Source: Medicago truncatula
Lineage: Eukaryota > Streptophyta > Magnoliopsida > Fabales > Fabaceae
Direction of reading: 5' to 3'
Length of the DNA: 64,000 bases
Assembly: GCF_003473485.1 (NCBI RefSeq)
Contig: NC_053046.1
Span: 16,254,001-16,318,000, forward strand
Numbering within the stretch: the first letter of the stretch is position 1; each line of letters starts with the position of its first letter. A program made the translations under genes and the position numbers. Shown here in pieces: positions 57,791-64,000 of this stretch. The notes beneath the pieces are model-generated. The model had not been told where the DNA came from. It worked only from the letters and a program-made list of their open reading frames with translations, and ran no database searches.

Positions 57791-59398
57791 GATGTTTTTA
57801 TGATTTCGTTATTAGGATGTTTTATGCTATTAAATTTCATTGATTGAGAAGCTTTCCTGACTAATCTTGTCAAATCTTTAGGTTGCTAATTTAGCATTGT
57901 ATTGGACTGAAGCATCAATTAATTGTACTTTCACAGGATTGATAGAATTTCTCTGTTATAAAATAGATCAAATGCGTAGCATTGGAAGACCTACGTAGGC
58001 AATAGATTCTTTTTTAACAAATAACACACATTTGTACATCAGTTCAATTTACCTATTTAATGACCAAATCATTAAGTTATAAGCAAAAAAACCTAATGAA
58101 CATTCAAAACTATTATCAAAGAACATGTTCATTATTTAGATAAAATTAAAGATTGAGATACATAAAATTGTTCTAAAACTAATATTGAATGATATAAATA
58201 GGATCTGGCATCACATCTTTGTGGTGTAAGTGTTTGGTTTCTACTTTCTAACTTGTTTTGCAGGGGAGGCTTGCTCACTTCTCAACTATTTATTTGTCAG
58301 CAGGAATTGCAACATATTTGAATCTCATTGTAGAAGATTAGCTTGTAGAAAGTGTACCTTAGCTTCTTCTCCTTTCCATCAACCAGCAAACTAAATTTCA
58401 GTGAGCACAATCTAAATAAGATATTCTGGCATATATAAACATAAAAGGGGAGCAGACAAATTGAAGAAGAGAGCAGTCGACTATGAAAATGAAAGGTAGT
58501 AGCTGAAGTGCTGAACTAATGAAAGGATCCCGATTACAAGAGTTACAGCCGAGTCAATTAGGACATCGGCTATCTTATGAAATGATAACAGATATGTAGT
58601 TTAAAGTCCTTGTTGTTTAGTAAGAAATTAATGTTTTTGAATATTATTTTTCTACCATAATTACGTGATGATTTTGAATTTCTCATATCCATGTTTCTAT
58701 AACTCATCATATAAAATTATAAAAAAAATTCGAAGTTATAAGTACAAACTAGTTATTCAACTCCATACAAACAAGAACTGATTCCAATTCTTCAACTTAC
58801 AAAAAGTTCATTACAAAATCAAAACACTGAACAAAACACCAACCAACTGCAACACTAAGTCATAAAACCCATACATAAAATAGGATTGCGCCACCAAAGC
58901 CAAAGTTGAAGTTGAAGATCAAAATAGCCTTCCTGAGTCACTTGTCACATCTTATCGTGCACCTCAAAGATGTTCTGTATTCATTATGCAGGAAAGTTAC
59001 CATTGAATACCCATCACGTTCTCCAAAAAGAAGCATTTGATGCAATAAGAAGCTTTCTCTAACTGGAATGTAATAATAAGGACATTAAGATTTATTTTTT
59101 TTGGTTCCAAATGCAATTGACATAGGGTACGTATTATATTAAACTATACCTCCTCCAATGTAGTTTTTTCTCTGTGGATATGAATGATTAACATGCAACA
59201 ACATGGCCTTGCATACTTGCCAATGTCTAAGTAGGACAACCAGATAAGGATCAGATCTGGCAACAAAAAACCATAAATTAATACCACTTAGAGAAATTGA
59301 TTGTCATAAACAAAAGACTTAATAAACAAATGGAATTTTCTAATACCTGATAAAATTTAATGATCCACATCTGCAAAACTTTTAATATGTGTTTCAAA
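57791..59398. other. Spacer, right part shared with the first NB-LRR
   Basis: 57791-58980 has no recognisable gene. About 58985-59390 aligns with the region behind the first NB-LRR (51790-52400), including TACCTCCTCC and TTTTTCTCTGTGGATA, and is the homologous downstream flank of the pseudogene. Confidence 0.55.
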
Positions 59399-62074
59399 CT
59401 ATAAAGAGCTCCCTAGGAAACCTGCCTCAACCTCAAAATATCGACCACCGTATCCCCCCTCTTTTATGTACTCATTTTGTATGTCGATATACTCAACATG
59501 AGCTATTTTCGGCCAGTCTTCACCTATTTCCCTTTGGCACCGCTTCTCTAAATTTGGGCAACCTTTCATAGTCAATGATTTTAGACCACTAAGGAGTTGG
59601 ATGCTCGTTGGAAGACCAGACAATTTGGGACACGCATAAATTGTTAACTCATGAAGCAAGGTAAAGTTTTCGAAACATTCAGGCAGAGATTCTAAGGTTT
59701 GGAAGATCAGATAAGGTTAAGGACTGCAAAGAAGTCATATGTTGTAAAGCCTCATGGAAACCGTTGACTTCTGAACAGCTACCAATCACCAACGTCTCAA
59801 GACAAGTTAGATATTGAAAACCCGATGACATGTTGAACTTATTGCACTTCATAATATTTAACACCTTGAGAGAGTGTAGTCCTTTCAATACTTCATTGGT
59901 TATTGACCTGATGTTTTTGCAATGGTAAATATATAGTTCTTGGAGAGCATGGATCATGTTGGATATGTTTAGATACTTTAGAGAAGGTAGTTTCCACAAT
60001 TCCGGAAGGTTTAAACAACTCTTGCAATCCACAAGCTCTAAAGAACTTAAATCTTTGAGAGAAGGGCTAGCAATCCATGGTGGAAAATGCGCACCTGTGT
60101 ATCCTCCTATGCCACAAGAATAAAGTTGTTGGGCATAAGGTTGAAGCGCTTCTAGAATCTGCTCAATATTTTCTTGTAGTTGGGAGACTTCATTTCTTTC
60201 CCATGACAACCACAAATGGTTCAGTTTCTTCCTTGAAATATTGGCTTTTTTGGCATCTGCTACACTCTTAACTCTCTCTAAATTCTTGATGTGCAACTGT
60301 CCTTTAAGGTTAAGTTGTCCCAGTTCTTCCAAAAGGAACCCCCTTTTGTTGCCAACAATGTATTTGCTTAAAGTCTTTAGGGAATTCAGCTTTCCTAAAT
60401 GAGGGGGCAAGCTTGATAGTGAATCACAACCTCTTAAAGACAAATGTTGGAGAGCTTTTAAGCATGTTAAACCATCAGGCAACTTTTGTAGATTATAACA
60501 AGCATCTAACTTCAAGACTTGCAAATTGTAAAGCTTGCAAAGCGATTTTGGAAGGCTATTGAAGCTACCTTCAGAAATATCTAAATATCTTAGATATTTT
60601 AGACCGCCAATTGAAGTAGGCAATTTGTTTAGTCTATTGCTCAAAAGTACCCGTAAAGAATAACATTTCAATACCTGAGGTGAAAGTTGTCCAGCATCAA
60701 ACACATTGAAATTCTCCGCCAGATAGGTCTTCAATGACTTGGCATGGTGCAACTGTATTGAATTGACTATCTCAAATGAATTTTCCTTGTAAACTGAGAG
60801 GTGGCGGATACTCTCAGACACAGTAGGCAAGTCATTGTTATAAGTGATGCAACAAACTTCTCTTGTAACTGACTCAGCAAGTTCATGAACAAGATCATGC
60901 ATCTTAAATGATGTAATTTGACCAAATTCATCTGTCTCAGTATCTTGGAAAAATGATCTCCAATATAATTCATTCCACACCTCATTACCAACACCTTCTG
61001 CATCCAACATTTGATTGGATGAAATGAAGCCATTAGCAATCCAAAGCTCAATCATGAAGTGCTTGCTCATAATTTCATCTTTGGGAAATAATGCACAAAA
61101 GGAAAAACACTGTCTCAATTTTACTGGCAAATTGAGGTAACTTAGTTTTAAGGCAGACTTGACGTAATCTTCACCTTCTAAACTCCATAGCTTACTTTCC
61201 TTCACATAGAGCCACTCTTTTTCTTCTCTTTTAAACCGCAAAAGACTTCCTAGTGCTATTGCCGCAAGAGGGACTCACACACACTTTTTTAGTATCTCCT
61301 TTCCTATGACCACAAGCTTTTCATCTTCTGCCTCATTTGGTCCAAACGCTCGTTGCCTAAACAATTCCCAACAGTCTTTATCAGATAGCCTAGATAATTC
61401 ATGAGGAGGCACTGTCCCCATGATTTTGGCTACATTTAAAAGACGAGTAGTGACCAAAATTGAAGTACCCTTTCCACCACAAGCCAATAGAAATTTCAAT
61501 CTCAGCCAATACTCTTGTTTTTGGTTCCACAAGTCATCCAAAACAAGCAAATATCTTTTTCTTCGAAGTAGAACTTGAAGTCTTTTTTGTAGTAGCTCTA
61601 GATCCAAATCCTCACCTCCATAGGCCTCCCCAGATATTGAAGTTATGATAGCTTTTGCCATTCTTTTGAGACTGAAATCTTCAGAAACAATCACCCAAAT
61701 TCTTAATTCAAAGTGGTTGACTACCCTCTCGTTATTAAAGACGAGTTGGGCAAGTGTTGTTTTACCCAGTCCCCCTAGGCCTACTATTGGATAGACAGAT
61801 AAGTCCTCCAATTCATATGCATCACCAACCAAAAAGTCCACGATTTTATCCTTTTCTTTTTCTCTTCCATAGACTAACGGTTGAGGTAATATTGAGGTGG
61901 TTTGGCGCCAGTCTTGAACACCAACTTTTCTCTCTCTAACCATCTCCGGTAAATGAAACTTCCTTTCTTCGGCGATTCCATCTAACTTCACTCTTATCCT
62001 CATCATTTCTTAGCAAGTTTGTAACGAAAAGCAACATGCTTTGGATGAAAAGAGGATAAGAAAGATCTTCGCAC
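59399..62074 (-). pseudogene. CC-NB-LRR paralogue with stop, frameshifts and LRR deletion
   Basis: Paralogue of the gene at 52409. Exon 2 starts at about 62074 with FLSSFHPKHVAFRYKLAKK, then loses one base, which changes frame before MMRIRVKLDG (62006). The NB domain is otherwise well kept: GLGGLGKTTLAQ, KRYLLVLDDLWN, TSILVTTR. An in-frame TGA at 61277-61275 replaces the Gly-Phe of the GLPL motif (KKCV*VPLAAIALG). After it the same frame runs on with CFSFCALFPKDE and MHDLVHELA. The LRR part lacks a block that the paralogue has between two MIH words (joined as SNMIHALQELYIY). An extra T near 59695 shifts the last 90 codons (59659-59399). Exon 1 is not in the window, and a retroelement lies upstream. 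Confidence 0.93.
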
Positions 62075-62075
62075 C

Positions 62076-63132
62076 TGTTGACGTTGTGAGATTTTAGATA
62101 AAAGGAAGAGAAAAAATAGAAAGTACCTTGAATATTATTGATGCTGACTGAATAGTAGCTTGATGCAAAATACTAAATACTAATCCCTATTTATGGGGAT
62201 ACATAGATCAATCATAAATAGATAACTAATTATAGAATAGTAATATAAAATCTAATAATGTGAGATACTCTAACATTATAAATTTTTTATAGAAAACAAA
62301 AGATATTTTTTTATAGTATTCTAACACATCTCCTCAAGTTAAAGCTTACTAAGCTTTAAGCTTGTTAGAAATATACCCTATAACATATAAGATCAAATCA
62401 AACCAAGTAGTATGAGAACCACAATAAACTTTCACAAATTGCACCCAAAGTGTAGAAAATAAAACAACTTATGTGGGACATGTCATCAACGGCTGGTGCC
62501 AACGACTAAACATTGACGTTGGTTGAACGAAGGGACTACGAAAGGGCAAAGACTATTAATCGTGTGCCGAGACCAATGATTGGAGTTGAAATTGAGAAAA
62601 GGAAGAAAACACATTGGTACAAGAGTGAATTGGACAAATGATCAACGAACAACTTGGAACTGACTGTGTGACTTGACATATGACTGCATACTTAACATAC
62701 ATAATGCTAACGAACCAATCTCAAATATTCAATATTTTTTTTTAAAACTGGACCAAAAAGAAATTCACACTAACAAGACATATATAGAGCACCAAGAAAC
62801 ATGCAAAACAGTTGCACAGTTATTTGATTCTCAAGTAAATAAGGGTGAGAAAAAATTATTTGATTCTCAAGTAGGATCGAACCAAGCTCTAGATACCATG
62901 TTGAAATTGTGATATTTTAGATAAAAGGGAGAGATGAAATAATAAGAGCCATGAACATTGTTGATACTGAGTGCATTGTAGCTTAATACAGAAGACTAAA
63001 TACTAATCATAAACCAAAAACAAATCATAATAAAAATATGTAATACAAAATATAATCCTATGAGGTACTCTAATTATTATACTATTAAATTATAATTTGA
63101 TCGTAGAAACTAATTATGTAAGATACTCTGAG
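62076..63132 (-). mobile_element. TRIM-like miniature LTR retroelement
   Basis: 3' LTR 62076-62326 (plus-strand ends TGTTGACG...TTCTAACA) with adjacent purine tract complement (CATCTCCTCAAGTTAAAG). Internal segment about 572 bp. 5' LTR starts at 62899 (TGTTGAAATTGTGATATT) directly next to the primer site TGGTATCTAGAGC on the minus strand, and is truncated at about 63132 by the LINE. The two LTRs and the one at 55482 share AATACTAATCC and related words. There is no coding region, and the small size fits a terminal-repeat retrotransposon in miniature. Confidence 0.78.
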
Positions 63133-64000
63133 TTTTGAGAATGTTTTGGTTGTTAAAGGGTGGTTTAATAAGAATGATTCTGAGTTTGCCTTAGCAAATG
63201 TTTATGCCCCGTGTGATAGTGGGAGTAGGCAGTTATTATGGATTAGATTGGGTGATTTGATAACGAGCGATAGTGAGGCTGCTTGGTGTGTGACGGGCGA
63301 TTTTAATGCAGTTCGTTCAACAGAGGAGAGAAGAAGTATAGTGTCGGGTGGCCGTTTTGAAGATTACTCTCACTTTAAACATTTCATTACGAAGAATTAT
63401 CTTATTGATATTGCGCTGTGTGGTCGAAGGTTCACCTAATATCGTGGGGATGGTTTGTCGATGAGTCATCTTGACCGATTTTTGTTATCCGAACCTTGGT
63501 GTCAGCGCTGGCCGAATTGCATTCAGGTGGCCCTTCCTAGAGGTATATATCTGACCATTGTCCGATAGTTTTGATGATTGATGAAGAGAATTGGGGACCC
63601 TAGACCGCAAAGGATGTTGAAATGTTGGGCTGACTTACCAGGGTATAAGGATTTTGTTAACAAAGTGGCTATCCTTTCAAGTCGAAGGGTGGGATGAATA
63701 TGTCTTGAAGGAAAAATTTAAATTGATCAATGGAAGCTTGAAAACTTGGCATCAGAATCATACTCAAAATTTAGAAGGAAGAATTCATGGGGCTAAAGAG
63801 CATATTTCTCTATTAGATGTTAAAGGGGAGGACCACGACTTGGAGATGGAAGAGCTTCAGTCTTTATTGGTTGATATCTTTCTTTATCTAAGTTAAATTA
63901 TAGTATCCAGTGGCAAAATTTTAGATTAAATTGGTTGAGAGAGGGAGATGTTAATTCTAAATTTTTCCACGGTATTATGTCATCATGGAGGAGATCTAAC
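63133..64000 (+). mobile_element. L1-type LINE, endonuclease part, runs off the window
   Basis: Plus-strand frames read FALANVYAPCDSGSRQLLW, AWCVTGDFNAVRSTEERRS, LIDIALCGRRFT, LSMSHLDRFLLSEPW, SDHCPIVLM, then KCWADLPGYKDFVN and NWLREGDVNSKFFHG. These are, in order, the AP-endonuclease motifs (NVYAP, GDFNA, SDHCP) and the linker before reverse transcriptase of plant L1 ORF2. Stops and frameshifts (for example at 63437 and about 63550) show a dead copy. The reverse transcriptase would lie to the right. Confidence 0.88.

Overview
The window looks like nuclear DNA of a flowering plant, probably a legume close to Medicago (inferred from AT-rich intergenic DNA, spliced plant genes, a clustered CC-NB-LRR family and the types of transposons; not tested by alignment). 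Gene names rest on recalled family sequences. Five regions can be separated.

(1) 1-10.4 kb is a graveyard of same-strand (minus) gene remnants: a decayed ATXR3/SDG2-type histone methyltransferase (about 70-3545), a decayed KEEP ON GOING (KEG) kinase/ankyrin fragment (about 3600-4505), an RTE-type LINE tail, and an EF-1alpha gene (5914-9912). A 2,489-bp Helitron (7265-9753) cuts EF-1alpha between the A and T of one codon, so the empty site can be read directly.

(2) 10.4-20.5 kb is a three-level nest of transposons in the 5' leader of that EF-1alpha copy: a Mutator-like element with long inverted repeats (10450-20502, 9-bp target duplication), a 390-bp Mutator-like MITE inside its left arm, and a full-length Ty3/gypsy chromovirus (11547-20346) inside its right arm. 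The chromovirus has LTRs that look identical and an open gag-pol. The displaced EF-1alpha promoter, with a perfect tef1 box, lies beyond the nest at about 20.5 kb.

(3) 20.6-33.6 kb is repeat-rich. It holds two MITE-like elements, a LINE remnant, one intact two-exon tau-class glutathione S-transferase gene (26517-27707, minus), a broken duplicate of it (29690-31790), and a SINE with a perfect 17-bp target duplication.

(4) 33.6-49.8 kb holds a complete 14-exon TTC38-like tetratricopeptide gene (33660-39281, plus, 468 aa), a single-exon LRK10L/WAK-like receptor kinase (41867-43759, minus, 630 aa), an inverted 1.4-kb genomic copy of TTC38 exons 5-8 (46088-47496), and a degraded gag-like element.

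(5) 50-64 kb holds a LINE RNase H remnant, an intact-looking CC-NB-LRR resistance gene (52409-57150, minus), and a diverged paralogue with one in-frame stop, frameshifts and an internal LRR deletion (59399-62074). Both are interrupted at the same codon boundary by a short LTR element that forms nearly the whole intron and supplies part of the splice acceptor. A LINE endonuclease fragment runs off the right edge.

The active genes appear unrelated in function. Receptor kinase, GST and NB-LRR are all stress or defence types, but nothing in the sequence shows a joint pathway. The strongest signals are the readable insertion histories: Helitron in EF-1alpha, the nested Mutator/gypsy block, the retroelement intron in the NB-LRR pair, and the inverted TTC38 segment.
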